In this document: in pieces, positions 1-8,221 of the stretch | Position numbering within the stretch: the stretch's first letter is position 1 | Layout: each line of letters opens with the position of its first letter | Assembly (NCBI RefSeq): GCF_017306585.1 | Contig: NZ_JAFKIC010000111.1 | Span: 23,726-87,725 of the forward strand | DNA from: Mesorhizobium sp. | Lineage (GTDB): Bacteria > Pseudomonadota > Alphaproteobacteria > Rhizobiales > Rhizobiaceae | Reading direction: 5' to 3' | DNA length: 64,000 nucleotides | Notes under the pieces: model-generated | What the model saw: the letters and a program-made list of their open reading frames with translations, nothing else | Databases searched by the model: none | Told to the model about the DNA's origin: nothing | Program-made: the position numbers and the translations under genes

Positions 1-323
1 CATATCGTGCGATGGGCCACTCACGACTGGTAATGTCGGGCGTCATGATGCATCTCGCCTTCGACCTTCGCTGGATTCTCGCCGCGATACCGGACGCCGA
101 AATCTCGGTGGTGCGCCTGCAAGCTTCGCAACCGATACTGACCGAGCGCCTGAGCCGGCGCGAGGTTGGATCTGGCGCGGAAGAGCAGTTGCAGCGCACC
201 CTCAATCAGGCACGGCGCATGGCGGAGGAAGACAAACAGGGTTTGCTTCAGATAACGACGGACGGCAAAGCTCCAGCGGAACTGGCGGATGCGATCCTGC
301 GGACTGCTGGCTGGTATGCTTGA
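1..323 (+). CDS. C-terminal part of a P-loop nucleotide kinase-like protein (5' end outside window)
   Basis: The reading frame is open from the left edge (first full codon at base 3) to a TGA at 321-323, so the gene starts outside the window. The visible part, about 107 residues, has a beta-strand ending in VVRLQAS, then a helical stretch rich in Arg and Glu (LTERLSRREVGSG), then a strand and a closing helix. This is the usual layout of the lid and C-terminal half of small ATP-binding kinases of the AAA_33/shikimate-kinase type, where an arginine-rich lid follows the core. The Walker A motif would lie upstream and cannot be seen, so the kinase assignment is inference. An ATG at base 12 exists but the frame continues past it. 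About 110 bases separate it from the next gene, so co-transcription is uncertain. Confidence 0.5.
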   Translation, partial: YRAMGHSRLVMSGVMMHLAFDLRWILAAIPDAEISVVRLQASQPILTERLSRREVGSGAEEQLQRTLNQARRMAEEDKQGLLQITTDGKAPAELADAILRTAGWYA

Positions 324-431
324 TAAACGCCTGGACGAATGATTTTGCGTCATCATTCGTCGCCAAGATGGGTTGAATCGGCGCAGGAATGCTGAAACCT
401 TGGACACAAAATTGCATTGGAGGAATTTCTC

Positions 432-1559
432 ATGAAAACCCGCGCCGCCATCGCCGTCGCCGCCGGAAAACCGCTGGAGATCATGGAGGTCGACCTCGAC
501 GGTCCGCGCGATGGCGAGGTGCTGGTCGAGGTCAAGGCGACCGGCATCTGCCATACCGATGAGTTCACGCTGTCGGGCGCCGATCCGGAAGGGCTGTTCC
601 CGGCCATCCTCGGCCATGAGGGAGCGGGCGTCGTCGTCGATGTCGGCAAGGGCGTCACCTCGGTCAAGAAGGGCGACCATGTCATTCCGCTCTATACGCC
701 GGAGTGCCGGCAGTGCCCGTCCTGCCTGTCGAGGAAAACCAACCTTTGCACCGCCATCCGCGCCACGCAGGGCCAGGGCCTGATGCCCGATGGTTCCTCG
801 CGCTTCTCGATCGGGAAGGACAAGATCTTCCACTATATGGGCTGCTCGACCTTCTCCAATTTCACCGTGCTGCCCGAGATCGCGGTAGCCAAGGTCAATC
901 CCGACGCTCCATTCGACAAGATCTGCTACATCGGCTGCGGGGTGACCACGGGCATCGGCGCCGTCATCAACACCGCCAAGGTCGAACAGGGCGCCACCGC
1001 TGTCGTCTTCGGCCTGGGCGGCATCGGCCTCAATGTCATCCAGGGCCTCAGGCTTGCCGGCGCCGACATGATCATCGGCGTCGACCTCAACAACGACAAG
1101 AAGGCCTGGGGCGAGCGGTTCGGCATGACGCATTTCGTCAACCCGAAGGAAATCGACGGCGACATCGTCCCTTATCTCGTCAACATGACCAAACGTGGCG
1201 CCGACCAGATCGGCGGCGCCGACTACACGTTCGACTGCACCGGCAACACCAAGGTGATGCGCCAGGCGCTAGAGGCCTCGCATCGCGGCTGGGGCAAATC
1301 GGTCATCATCGGCGTCGCCGGCGCCGGCCAGGAGATTTCGACGCGTCCGTTCCAGCTGGTCACGGGCCGCACCTGGATGGGCACGGCCTTCGGCGGCGCG
1401 CGCGGCCGCACCGATGTGCCGCGCATCGTCGACTGGTACATGGACGGCAAGATCCAGATCGACCCGATGATCACTCACACGCTGAAGCTCGAGGACATCA
1501 ACAAGGGGTTCGACCTCATGCATGAGGGCAAGTCGATCCGCAGCGTCGTCGTTTACTGA
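432..1559 (+). CDS. frmA: S-(hydroxymethyl)glutathione dehydrogenase / class III alcohol dehydrogenase
   Basis: This 375-residue enzyme oxidises S-hydroxymethylglutathione, the spontaneous adduct of formaldehyde and glutathione, to S-formylglutathione with NAD. It is cytoplasmic. Visible features are the catalytic zinc ligands C40 (in GICHTDE), H62 and C169; the structural-zinc cysteines C92, C95, C98 and C106 ([10 protein letters not shown] region); and the NAD-binding GLGGIG at 194-199. Length and motif order fit class III alcohol dehydrogenases throughout. The ATG at 432 is chosen because GGAGGA lies 7 bases upstream; a TTG 15 bases earlier lacks a good ribosome site. It is followed 69 bases later by gfa, which promotes formation of the substrate adduct, so the two form a formaldehyde detoxification unit. 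Confidence 0.95.
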   Translation: MKTRAAIAVAAGKPLEIMEVDLDGPRDGEVLVEVKATGICHTDEFTLSGADPEGLFPAILGHEGAGVVVDVGKGVTSVKKGDHVIPLYTPECRQCPSCLSRKTNLCTAIRATQGQGLMPDGSSRFSIGKDKIFHYMGCSTFSNFTVLPEIAVAKVNPDAPFDKICYIGCGVTTGIGAVINTAKVEQGATAVVFGLGGIGLNVIQGLRLAGADMIIGVDLNNDKKAWGERFGMTHFVNPKEIDGDIVPYLVNMTKRGADQIGGADYTFDCTGNTKVMRQALEASHRGWGKSVIIGVAGAGQEISTRPFQLVTGRTWMGTAFGGARGRTDVPRIVDWYMDGKIQIDPMITHTLKLEDINKGFDLMHEGKSIRSVVVY

Positions 1560-1628
1560 AGCCAAAGCCACAAGCCGCCGACCAACCGGCCAGCGACCTC
1601 TGTGGTTCTTAAACTGGGAGGAAATGGA

Positions 1629-2198
1629 ATGGCGGAGAAACTGCATCACTCGATCGACAATGGCCTGCCCAAGGAGAGCGCCGGCTTTGCCGGCGGCACT
1701 CTGGTCTGCGCCTGCACCAGCAAACCGGTGAAGGTGAAGGTCAAGGGCCAGATCGCGCATAACCACGCCTGCGGTTGCACCAAATGCTGGAAACCGGACG
1801 GCGCGGTGTTTTCGGTGGTTGCCGTAGCCGGCACGGGCGACGTCTCCGTCACCGAGAATGGCGACAAGCTGAAAGTGGTCGACCCGGCGGCGCTGATCCA
1901 GCGCCATGCCTGCACCGGCTGCGGCGTCCACATGCATGGGCCGGTAGAGCGCGACCATCCCTTCAAGGGGCTGACCTTCATCCATCCCGAGCGCTTCGAG
2001 GAGGATGGCTGGTCACCCCCGGGCTTCGCCGCCTTCGTGTCGTCGATCATCGAATCCGGCGTCGACCCCAAGCGCATGGACGGCATTCGCGGCCAGTTGA
2101 AGAAGACCGGGCTTGAGCCTTATGACTGCCTGAGCCCCGGCCTGATGGACTATATTGCCACCTGGACGGCCAAGAAATCCGGTGCCTTGCCGGCCTGA
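1629..2198 (+). CDS. gfa: S-(hydroxymethyl)glutathione synthase (glutathione-dependent formaldehyde-activating enzyme)
   Basis: Gfa binds glutathione and formaldehyde and speeds formation of S-hydroxymethylglutathione, the substrate of the dehydrogenase encoded just upstream. The 189-residue product has the zinc-cysteine pattern of the GFA family: C27 and C29 (CACTS), C48, C50 and C53 (ACGCTKCW), and C95 and C98 (CTGCGVH). The length is typical. The ATG at 1629 is preferred because it follows GGGAGGAA and gives the expected N-terminus [10 protein letters not shown]; an in-frame GTG at 1602 and an out-of-frame ATG at 1624 are less good. A GC-rich hairpin lies just after the stop codon. The frmA-gfa order is common in rhizobia. 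Confidence 0.95.
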   Translation: MAEKLHHSIDNGLPKESAGFAGGTLVCACTSKPVKVKVKGQIAHNHACGCTKCWKPDGAVFSVVAVAGTGDVSVTENGDKLKVVDPAALIQRHACTGCGVHMHGPVERDHPFKGLTFIHPERFEEDGWSPPGFAAFVSSIIESGVDPKRMDGIRGQLKKTGLEPYDCLSPGLMDYIATWTAKKSGALPA

Positions 2199-2221
2199 CA
2201 GTTCCGGGATTTAGAGATATG

Positions 2222-2244
2222 GGGGCCGGACACGTTCCGGCCCC
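2222..2244 (+). terminator. GC-rich hairpin after gfa
   Basis: A perfect 9-bp stem (GGGGCCGGA with TCCGGCCCC) and a 5-base loop CACGT lie between the gfa stop and the next start codon. There is no T-run after it, so it may be a weak terminator, an attenuator or an mRNA-stabilising element. It separates the formaldehyde genes from the YaiI gene. Confidence 0.45.
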
Positions 2245-2263
2245 TGCCCGTTTCGGAGAGACG

Positions 2264-2731
2264 ATGCCAGCACCCTTGATCTACGTCGACGCCGACGCCT
2301 GCCCGGTCAAGGCCGAGGTGGAAAAGGTCGCCGAGCGGCATGGCGTGGTCGTCACCTATGTTTCCAATGGCGGCTTGCGCCCGTCTCGCGATCCGATGAT
2401 CTGCAATGTCGTCGTCTCCAAGGGTGCCGACGCGGCCGATGACTGGATCGTCGAGAACGCCAAGGCCAACGATATCGTTGTGACAGCCGATATCCCGCTT
2501 GCCGCGCGCACGGTGGCGCTCGGCGCGCATGTGCTGGGGCCGACCGGCCGCCCGTTCACGCCCGAGACCATCGGCATGGCGGTCGCGATGCGCGACCTCA
2601 AACAGCACCTGCGCGAAACCGGCGAAAGCCGTGGCTTCAACGCCAGCTTCACCCAGAAGGACAGATCGCAGTTTCTCGGCGAACTCGACCGCATCTTGCG
2701 GCGCGCCTTGAAATCCGCCACACCGGATTAG
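2264..2731 (+). CDS. YaiI/YqxD family protein (DUF188)
   Basis: This 155-residue cytoplasmic protein belongs to the widely conserved YaiI/YqxD family, whose biochemical role is unknown; the fold is related to PIN/NYN-type nuclease domains. Diagnostic features are the N-terminal strand with acidic cluster IYVDADACPVK (residues 5-15), YVSNGG near residue 33, the central DIVVTADIPLAAR, and the late GRPFTPETIG. The first acidic cluster and the VVTADIPL aspartate are in the right places to bind a metal, which is inference. The ATG at 2264 has GGAGA 5 bases upstream; an in-frame GTG-type start at 2219 would add a tail not seen in the family. It precedes a DUF1345 gene with about 30 bases between. 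Confidence 0.85.
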   Translation: MPAPLIYVDADACPVKAEVEKVAERHGVVVTYVSNGGLRPSRDPMICNVVVSKGADAADDWIVENAKANDIVVTADIPLAARTVALGAHVLGPTGRPFTPETIGMAVAMRDLKQHLRETGESRGFNASFTQKDRSQFLGELDRILRRALKSATPD

Positions 2732-2762
2732 AGACCGAGCGCCATCCAGGGTGGAGACCGCC

Positions 2763-3440
2763 ATGGCCGTCGAAACGGCGATCAGCAAGCCCATGCAGCG
2801 CCACATGCTGTTCGCAATGTCGGCGTGTGTCGGTATCCTCGCGCTCCTCGTGGCGCTGCTCCTGCACGCACCGCTTGCCTATTCGATCGGCGCCAACGCA
2901 TTTTTCGCCGCCTACGTCGTTCTTGTCGTTTCCCAGATGCCGAAATTCACCGGCAAATATCTGAGCAAGAACGCGCGCGCCACGGACCAGCCGGTGCTGG
3001 TCATCTTCGCCGTCACGCTCATTGTTGTCGTCGTCGCCGTTATCTCCCTGTTCCTGCTGATCAATCAGAAGGACAAGGGCCATCCGCTCGAACTCGTCTT
3101 CGCGCTCATGTCGATCCCGCTCGGCTGGTTCACCATCCACGCCATGGCGGCGCTCCACTATGCGCATGTCTACTGGATGGACGGCGATGAGGTCGACGCG
3201 AAGACAAAGAAGAAGATCCCCGTGGGCGGCCTGCTGTTCCCAGGTGATACCAGGCCTGAAGGCTGGGACTTCCTGTACTTCTCGGCGGTCATCGGCATGA
3301 CGGCGCAGACCGCCGACACCAACATCTCGACGACCCATATGCGCTGCGTCGTGCTCGTCCATTCGATCCTGTCGTTCTTCTTCAACACCGTCATCGTCGC
3401 CGCCGCCGTCAACCTCGCCGTCAGTCTCGGCGGCCCATGA
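2763..3440 (+). CDS. DUF1345 family inner-membrane protein
   Basis: The product is 225 residues with about five predicted membrane segments: roughly residues 16-37, 40-57, 75-97, 107-128 and 195-218 (HSILSFFFNTVIVAAAV). Between the fourth and last lies a polar loop with KTKKK and the conserved stretch WDFLYFSAVIGMTAQTAD, the hallmark of the DUF1345 family. The function is unknown; the TAQTAD segment resembles a pore-like re-entrant motif. The ATG at 2763 is used because GGTGGAG lies 7 bases upstream; a GTG 12 bases earlier overlaps that site. It could be co-transcribed with the YaiI gene. Confidence 0.8.
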   Translation: MAVETAISKPMQRHMLFAMSACVGILALLVALLLHAPLAYSIGANAFFAAYVVLVVSQMPKFTGKYLSKNARATDQPVLVIFAVTLIVVVVAVISLFLLINQKDKGHPLELVFALMSIPLGWFTIHAMAALHYAHVYWMDGDEVDAKTKKKIPVGGLLFPGDTRPEGWDFLYFSAVIGMTAQTADTNISTTHMRCVVLVHSILSFFFNTVIVAAAVNLAVSLGGP

Positions 3441-3549
3441 TATGGGCCCCGTAATAAATCCGTGATCGCATGAAACATCGGTTTGGATCGCGACGTATCA
3501 GGGGGACAATGAACGTGCAGGTCACACAGCGGGCCGGGAGACGAGACAG

Positions 3550-4431
3550 ATGGAATCCGTTGCCAGAAGCCAATCCGAGATTGGACCGGGCGCTCCGGCC
3601 TCGAATGACAAGACGCTGATCTACCGGCAGTCGCGCTGGACGCGGCTGACGCACTGGATCTGGGCCATCTCGTTGTTCTTCATGCTGCTTTCCGGCCTGC
3701 AGATCTTCAACGCCCGGCCGCAGCTCTATATCGGCAAGCAATCCGGTTTCGGCTACGACAACACCATCTTCGAGATCGGCGCCGAAAACACCAGTGCCGG
3801 CCCGCGCGGCTATACCGAAATCTTCGGCCACCGCTTCGACACGACAGGCGTGCTCGGCTGGTCAGGCCCTCCCGGCAACGAAACGGCTCGCGGCTTCCCG
3901 TCCTGGGCGACGATACCGTCCTATTACGACCTCGGCACGGCCCGCGTGATCCATTTCTTCTTTGCCTGGATCCTGACCACCACCTTGATCGTCTGGCTGA
4001 TCGCCAGCCTGATCAATGGCCACATCCGCCGCGATCTGGCGCCACGCCTGGATGACTTGAAGCGCCTGCCGCAGGATGTCGCCAACCACGTCAGGCTGAA
4101 ATTCCACCACACGCGCGAATACAACACCCTGCAGAAGATGGCCTATGGCGGGGTGCTGTTCGTGCTGTTGCCGCTGATGATCATCACCGGCCTTGCCATG
4201 TCGCCCAGCATGAACTCGGTGCTGCCGTTCCTGAACGATCTGCTCGGCGGCCGGCAGACGGCGCGCACCATCCACTTCACCGTCATGGTGCTGCTGGTCG
4301 CATTCTTCATCATCCACATCCTGATGATCCTTGCCGCCGGCCCGATCAACGAACTGCGCTCGATCATCACCGGCTGGTACCGCACCGACCCTCCCGCGCA
4401 TGACGACAAAGCCGCCGAGAGGAGTGCCTGA
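3550..4431 (+). CDS. Cytochrome b/b6-type membrane subunit (electron partner of the next molybdoenzyme)
   Basis: This 293-residue integral membrane protein has four main hydrophobic helices. Histidines at their ends are typical haem ligands of the b561/Ni-Fe-hydrogenase cytochrome b type: RLTHWIW near residue 35, RVIHFFFAW near 135, and TIHFTVMV and FIIHILMI in the last helix pair near residues 240-260. A periplasmic or cytoplasmic loop of about 80 residues sits between helices 1 and 2. It ends 1 base before the start of a Tat-exported molybdopterin oxidoreductase, so it probably links that enzyme to the quinone pool, as MsrQ does for MsrP. The start has GGGAGACGA upstream. The specific substrate of the pair is not deducible. 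Confidence 0.8.
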   Translation: MESVARSQSEIGPGAPASNDKTLIYRQSRWTRLTHWIWAISLFFMLLSGLQIFNARPQLYIGKQSGFGYDNTIFEIGAENTSAGPRGYTEIFGHRFDTTGVLGWSGPPGNETARGFPSWATIPSYYDLGTARVIHFFFAWILTTTLIVWLIASLINGHIRRDLAPRLDDLKRLPQDVANHVRLKFHHTREYNTLQKMAYGGVLFVLLPLMIITGLAMSPSMNSVLPFLNDLLGGRQTARTIHFTVMVLLVAFFIIHILMILAAGPINELRSIITGWYRTDPPAHDDKAAERSA

Positions 4432-4432
4432 G

Positions 4433-5224
4433 ATGGCGAAGTTTCAGATCAGCCGCCGGAAATTCCTTACCGGAGCGAGCCTTGGCCTTTCCGGCATTGC
4501 CCTCTCGGGCTGCGATGCCTTCGACAGCCAGCTCAGCATCGGCAGCGGCCTGCGCAGTTTCCTCGAGAACGCCAATGACCTCACACACCGCGCACAACGC
4601 CTGCTCGCCGGCCGTGATTCTCTGGCGCCGGAATTTACCGAGGCCGACATCCGCCAGCCAATGCGGCCGAATGGCGTGACGTCGCCCGACGATGATGACT
4701 ACAAGGCCATGCTGGCCAACAATTTCGCCGATTGGCGGCTGGAAGTTTCAGGTCTTGTCGAAAAGCCGCTGTCGTTGACCCGCGAGCAGTTGCAGAACAT
4801 GCCGAGCCGCACCCAGATCACCCGCCACGACTGCGTCGAAGGCTGGAGCTGCATCGCCAAATGGACCGGCACGCCGCTGTCGCTGGTGCTCGACCAGGCG
4901 ATGGTCAAGCCGCAAGCGCGATACGTGATGTTCCATTGCCTGGATACGATCGACCGCAGCCTGTCCGGCGACATCAAGTATTACGGCACGATCGACCTCA
5001 TCGATGCCCGCCATCCGCAGACGATCCTCGCTTACGGGCTGAACGGCAAGCCGCTGCCGGTCGAGAACGGCGCGCCACTACGCGTGCGCGTCGAGCGCCA
5101 GCTCGGCTACAAGATGCCGAAGTATCTCTATAAGATCGAGCTTGTCGACGGTTTCGCCGATGTCGGCGGCGGTCGCGGCGGCTATTGGGAGGACAATGGC
5201 TACGACTGGTATGGCGGCATCTGA
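4433..5224 (+). CDS. Tat-exported molybdopterin-dependent oxidoreductase (sulfite oxidase fold)
   Basis: The product is 263 residues. The N-terminus has a twin-arginine motif SRRKFL (residues 7-12), a short hydrophobic stretch and a cysteine at 27, so export by Tat and possibly lipidation are likely. The oxidoreductase molybdopterin domain covers about residues 95-245. C134 in HDCVEGWSC is the expected molybdenum ligand of the sulfite oxidase/MsrP superfamily, followed by WTGTPL and LAYGLNGKPLP, which are family motifs. It lacks the C-terminal dimerisation domain of sulfite oxidases, so it is closer in size to MsrP/YedY-like enzymes. The gene starts 1 base after the cytochrome b stop, indicating translational coupling. 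The substrate (sulfoxide, sulfite or other) is unresolved. Confidence 0.85.
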   Translation: MAKFQISRRKFLTGASLGLSGIALSGCDAFDSQLSIGSGLRSFLENANDLTHRAQRLLAGRDSLAPEFTEADIRQPMRPNGVTSPDDDDYKAMLANNFADWRLEVSGLVEKPLSLTREQLQNMPSRTQITRHDCVEGWSCIAKWTGTPLSLVLDQAMVKPQARYVMFHCLDTIDRSLSGDIKYYGTIDLIDARHPQTILAYGLNGKPLPVENGAPLRVRVERQLGYKMPKYLYKIELVDGFADVGGGRGGYWEDNGYDWYGGI

Positions 5225-5267
5225 TATTGAGAAAGCAGATGTTAAACCAATGGTTTGATCGCCTTTA

Positions 5268-6269
5268 CTAAGCCACCTTGTCGAGCAGCGGCTTTAGCGC
5301 CGGATGGATTTCCGGCGAGGCGTGCTTGATCAGGGTCAGCAGTGCACGCTCGTTCTCGTGCAGAGGCCGATTCAAGCCGATATGGTCGACCAGCCATCTG
5401 GCTTCGCCGGCATCGATCGTCTCGGCGCGGCGGGCGAGCGCTTCGGAGGCTCTGTTCCTGGCCTCCCACTCGGCTTCGATATCGCCGGGCGAGCGATAGG
5501 ACTCGATGATGCCGGAAAGGCCGCCTGAGACCATGCGGCGGAAGAAGCCGCCGACTTCCGGATCGGCGTGATCGAGGAAATTTTCCTGGCGTAGCGCCAC
5601 ATCGCGGGTCGGCGCTTCATAGCCCGCCGAGCACATGACGAAGTTGGCGATCGCCTTGACGAACAGCTCGTTCCAGGCCGGATCATTCTTGGCCTGGGCG
5701 GTGCGCTCATTGATCTTGAACAGCACCTCGGCCTCACCCCTTGTGATGGCAATGTTGCCTTCGCCGCCATGGGCATGGAGGATGCGGCGCAAGAGTTCGA
5801 CCTCGGCCCTGGCGATCAGGCCAGGCACCAGCGCGCCGCCCAGCATCAGCGGCCCCTTGCCGTCGATGACGGCGTGGGCCACCTGCTCCAGCGCGTAGAC
5901 GCAAAGCCGGCTCGGCGAGGATTTCGCCTCTTCCAGGACATGGACCAGCAATTCGAGTTCGGTGCGGCTGTCGACCATGCCGTCACGCGAGATCGTGCGG
6001 ACCAGCCAGTCGGCATTGTCCTGCGAGATATAGCCCGCGGGCTTTTCCTGATGGACGATGTAGTCGGTCACCGCCTCGACGAAGAACGGCGCCCATTCAT
6101 CGCATTTGTCGCGCGCCGTCTGGTCGAGCGCGAACAGCGCCTCGGCCTCGCCGCGGGTCACCACGCCGTCCGCGAACACTTCGCGGCGCAGCATCACCAC
6201 GTCTTCCGCCGCGATTCGGTTCTTCGAAGTCAGCCCCGCCACCGGCGCGCTCATGATCAGTTCGCCCAT
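5268..6269 (-). CDS. Conserved hypothetical protein with internal repeats
   Basis: I do not recognise a named family for this 333-residue soluble protein. It has no signal peptide or membrane segment. Two copies of a unit beginning TRGEAE occur at residues 38 and 176, each followed by hydrophobic LF, a polar patch rich in Asp/Lys, a Trp, and a helix of the F(F/L)V(E/K)A(V/I) type; shorter degenerate versions appear near 94-113 and 285-320. The acidic loop before each TRGEAE (FADGVV and HGGEGNI) resembles TerB-like or EF-hand-like helical repeats, which is weak inference. The ATG at 6269 has GGGGA upstream; M6 is an alternative. It converges on the molybdoenzyme gene with 43 bases between. Confidence 0.65.
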   Translation of the reverse strand: MGELIMSAPVAGLTSKNRIAAEDVVMLRREVFADGVVTRGEAEALFALDQTARDKCDEWAPFFVEAVTDYIVHQEKPAGYISQDNADWLVRTISRDGMVDSRTELELLVHVLEEAKSSPSRLCVYALEQVAHAVIDGKGPLMLGGALVPGLIARAEVELLRRILHAHGGEGNIAITRGEAEVLFKINERTAQAKNDPAWNELFVKAIANFVMCSAGYEAPTRDVALRQENFLDHADPEVGGFFRRMVSGGLSGIIESYRSPGDIEAEWEARNRASEALARRAETIDAGEARWLVDHIGLNRPLHENERALLTLIKHASPEIHPALKPLLDKVA

Positions 6270-6503
6270 CTTTCGTCCCCGTCCGCCGGAAGAAGGGCCG
6301 GCGCCATTCTCCTCGGTATATCAGGAGTGTCTTGAAAAACCGGCAAACGGCGTGGTTAGCGAAGACTTGTCGAACAATTCATGCCACCGGGAATGATCCG
6401 TTCCAGCCAGATGCGCTTTCGATGTCGCTGACAGGTGACAAGCCGTCGCGCCCGGGCTATGGATGGCGCGTCGAGGGCTCGAGGTTTCGAGTCCTACCTG
6501 TTT
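6270..6503. other. Intergenic region between the repeat-protein gene and the glycine riboswitch
   Basis: This divergent spacer must hold promoters for the minus-strand gene on its left and for the gcv transcript on its right. I found no convincing coding frame and no confident -35/-10 pair on either strand. The only visible element is the short GC-rich palindrome GTCGAGGGCTCGAGG around 6470. Confidence 0.4.
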
Positions 6504-6682
6504 GCGGGAGAGAGCAGCGAGAGCTGCCGCCGAAGGGGAAATCGCCCGAAATCTCTCAGGCAAAAGAACCGTAGACGGGAAAGACACTCTGGAAAGTCGG
6601 GGCTTGCCCCCGCGCCGAAGGTGTAAGCGCCGCTGACAGAGTTCCGGCTGCGCGAGTCTCTCAGGCTTCAGACAGAGGGGCA
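6504..6682 (+). promoter_or_regulatory. Tandem glycine riboswitch upstream of gcvT
   Basis: Two glycine aptamers lie head to tail 50 bases before gcvT. Aptamer 1 (about 6504-6583) shows GGGAGAG, then GCCGCCGAAGGGG, then CCCGAAATCTCTCAGGC and an A-rich turn. Aptamer 2 (about 6585-6682) starts CTCTGGAAAGTC, then CGCGCCGAAGGTGTAAG, then GAGTCTCTCAGGC and CAGACAGAGGGG. The paired CGAAGG and CTCTCAGG blocks are the hallmark of the class. In known cases glycine binding turns on expression of the glycine cleavage operon so that excess glycine is degraded, which matches the three genes downstream. Aptamer 2 has GGAAAG where the common form is GGAGAG. Confidence 0.95.
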
Positions 6683-6730
6683 CGGACTGGCCGCCATCAG
6701 CGGCCGTTTGCGTGCGACTCTGGAGATGAC

Positions 6731-7831
6731 ATGACGGGCGACGACGACAAACACCTTCCCCTCGAGGATATCCACACCGCCGTCGGCGCGCGCTTTGGCG
6801 CCTTTGCCGGCTGGTCGATGCCGCTGACCTATCCGGCCGGCGTCATGAAGGAACATCTGCATACACGCGAGCATGCGGGCCTTTTCGACATCTCGCATAT
6901 GAAACTGTTCGAGGTCAGCGGTCCGCAAGCGATTGCGCTGCTCGACCGCGCCTGCCCGCTGGACGCCGGCACGCTCGAAATCTCGCAATCCAAGCTGACC
7001 TTCTTCCTCAACGAAGCCGGCGGCATCCTGGACGACCTGATCGTCACCCGCCTTGGCAACGAGCGTTTCATGGTGGTCGCCAATGCAGGCAACGCCGTGG
7101 CCGACGAAAAACATCTGCGGGAGCTCGCCAGGGATTTCGACGTCAGGGTCGAACCGCTCGACCGCGTCTTCCTGGCCATCCAGGGACCGGAAGCCTGGGC
7201 GGCGCTGTCACGCGCCGGCATCGAGACCGGCTCGCTCCTGTTCATGCATGGGGTCGAGCCGCGCAAGAACTGGTTCATGAGCCGGTCCGGCTATACCGGC
7301 GAGGACGGTTTCGAGATCGGCTTGCCGGCGGCCGACGCGCGCGAGCTTGTGGCGAAACTGCTGGAAGATGAGCGTGTGATGTGGATCGGACTTGCCGCGC
7401 GCGACAGCCTGCGGCTAGAGGCCGGGCTCTGCCTGCATGGCCAGGATATCACGCCGGAGACCGATCCGGCCGCCGCTGCCCTGATGTGGGCCATCCCCAG
7501 GGATATCAGGGCTACCGGCGCTTTCATTGGCGCCGATGCGCTGCCGGCCGCCGTGGAACGCGGCCCGCCGCAAAAGCGCGTCGGATTGAAGCCCGAGGGC
7601 CGCCAGCCGGTGCGCGGGGGTGCTGCGCTGTTCGACGCCGACGGCAACCCCGCCGGCCATGTCACCTCGGGCGGCTTTGGACCTTCGGCCGGCCATCCGG
7701 TCGCCATGGGCTACGTCTCCACATCGCTGGCCAAGCCCGGGACCCGGGTTTTCGCCGACGTGCGCGGCACGAAAATCCCGGTCGACGTCAGCCCCCTGCC
7801 CTTTACCCAACATCGCTACCGCAAAGGATAA
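6731..7831 (+). CDS. gcvT: Glycine cleavage system T protein (aminomethyltransferase)
   Basis: GcvT transfers the methylene group from the aminomethyl-lipoyl arm of the H protein to tetrahydrofolate, releasing ammonia. The 366-residue product has the N-terminal folate-binding GCV_T domain, with [10 protein letters not shown] (about residues 22-31) and [14 protein letters not shown] (about 47-60), the middle motif [14 protein letters not shown] (about 181-194), and the C-terminal barrel ending with [18 protein letters not shown]. These are standard for the family and the length is normal. The ATG at 6731 is preceded by TGGAG. It is the first gene of gcvT-gcvH-gcvP and lies under the tandem glycine riboswitch, with 4 bases to gcvH. 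Confidence 0.97.
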   Translation: MTGDDDKHLPLEDIHTAVGARFGAFAGWSMPLTYPAGVMKEHLHTREHAGLFDISHMKLFEVSGPQAIALLDRACPLDAGTLEISQSKLTFFLNEAGGILDDLIVTRLGNERFMVVANAGNAVADEKHLRELARDFDVRVEPLDRVFLAIQGPEAWAALSRAGIETGSLLFMHGVEPRKNWFMSRSGYTGEDGFEIGLPAADARELVAKLLEDERVMWIGLAARDSLRLEAGLCLHGQDITPETDPAAAALMWAIPRDIRATGAFIGADALPAAVERGPPQKRVGLKPEGRQPVRGGAALFDADGNPAGHVTSGGFGPSAGHPVAMGYVSTSLAKPGTRVFADVRGTKIPVDVSPLPFTQHRYRKG

Positions 7832-7835
7832 TCTC

Positions 7836-8204
7836 ATGGCAAAGACCTATTTCACATCGGATCACGAGTGGCTCAGCGTCGAGGGCGGCATCGCCACGGT
7901 CGGCATTACCGACTACGCGCAGGAACAGCTTGGCGATCTCGTCTTCGTCGAACTGCCCGATGTCGGGAAAAAGCTCACCAAGGGCGATACGGCCGTCGTG
8001 GTCGAGTCCGTCAAGGCCGCTTCGGATGTCTACGCACCGGTCGATGGCGAGATCACCGAAGCCAACGGTACGCTGTCCTCGGACCCGTCGCTGGTCAACT
8101 CGTCGGCATCGGGCGCCGGATGGCTGTGGAAGATGAAGCTCGCCGACGAAAGCCAGCTCGCCGGCCTCATGGATGAAGCCGCCTACAAAGCCCATATCGG
8201 CTGA
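7836..8204 (+). CDS. gcvH: Glycine cleavage system H protein (lipoyl carrier)
   Basis: GcvH carries the aminomethyl group on a lipoyl arm between the P, T and L proteins. The 122-residue product contains the biotinyl/lipoyl domain with the lipoylation lysine in VVESVKAAS (about residues 61-69) and the family signatures DHEWLSVEG near the start and [19 protein letters not shown] in the first third. Length is typical. It starts 4 bases after the gcvT stop and ends 17 bases before gcvP, so all three are one transcription unit. The lipoamide dehydrogenase (L protein) is not in this window and is probably shared with 2-oxoacid dehydrogenases. Confidence 0.97.
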   Translation: MAKTYFTSDHEWLSVEGGIATVGITDYAQEQLGDLVFVELPDVGKKLTKGDTAVVVESVKAASDVYAPVDGEITEANGTLSSDPSLVNSSASGAGWLWKMKLADESQLAGLMDEAAYKAHIG

Positions 8205-8221
8205 CAGCAGGACATATCGAC

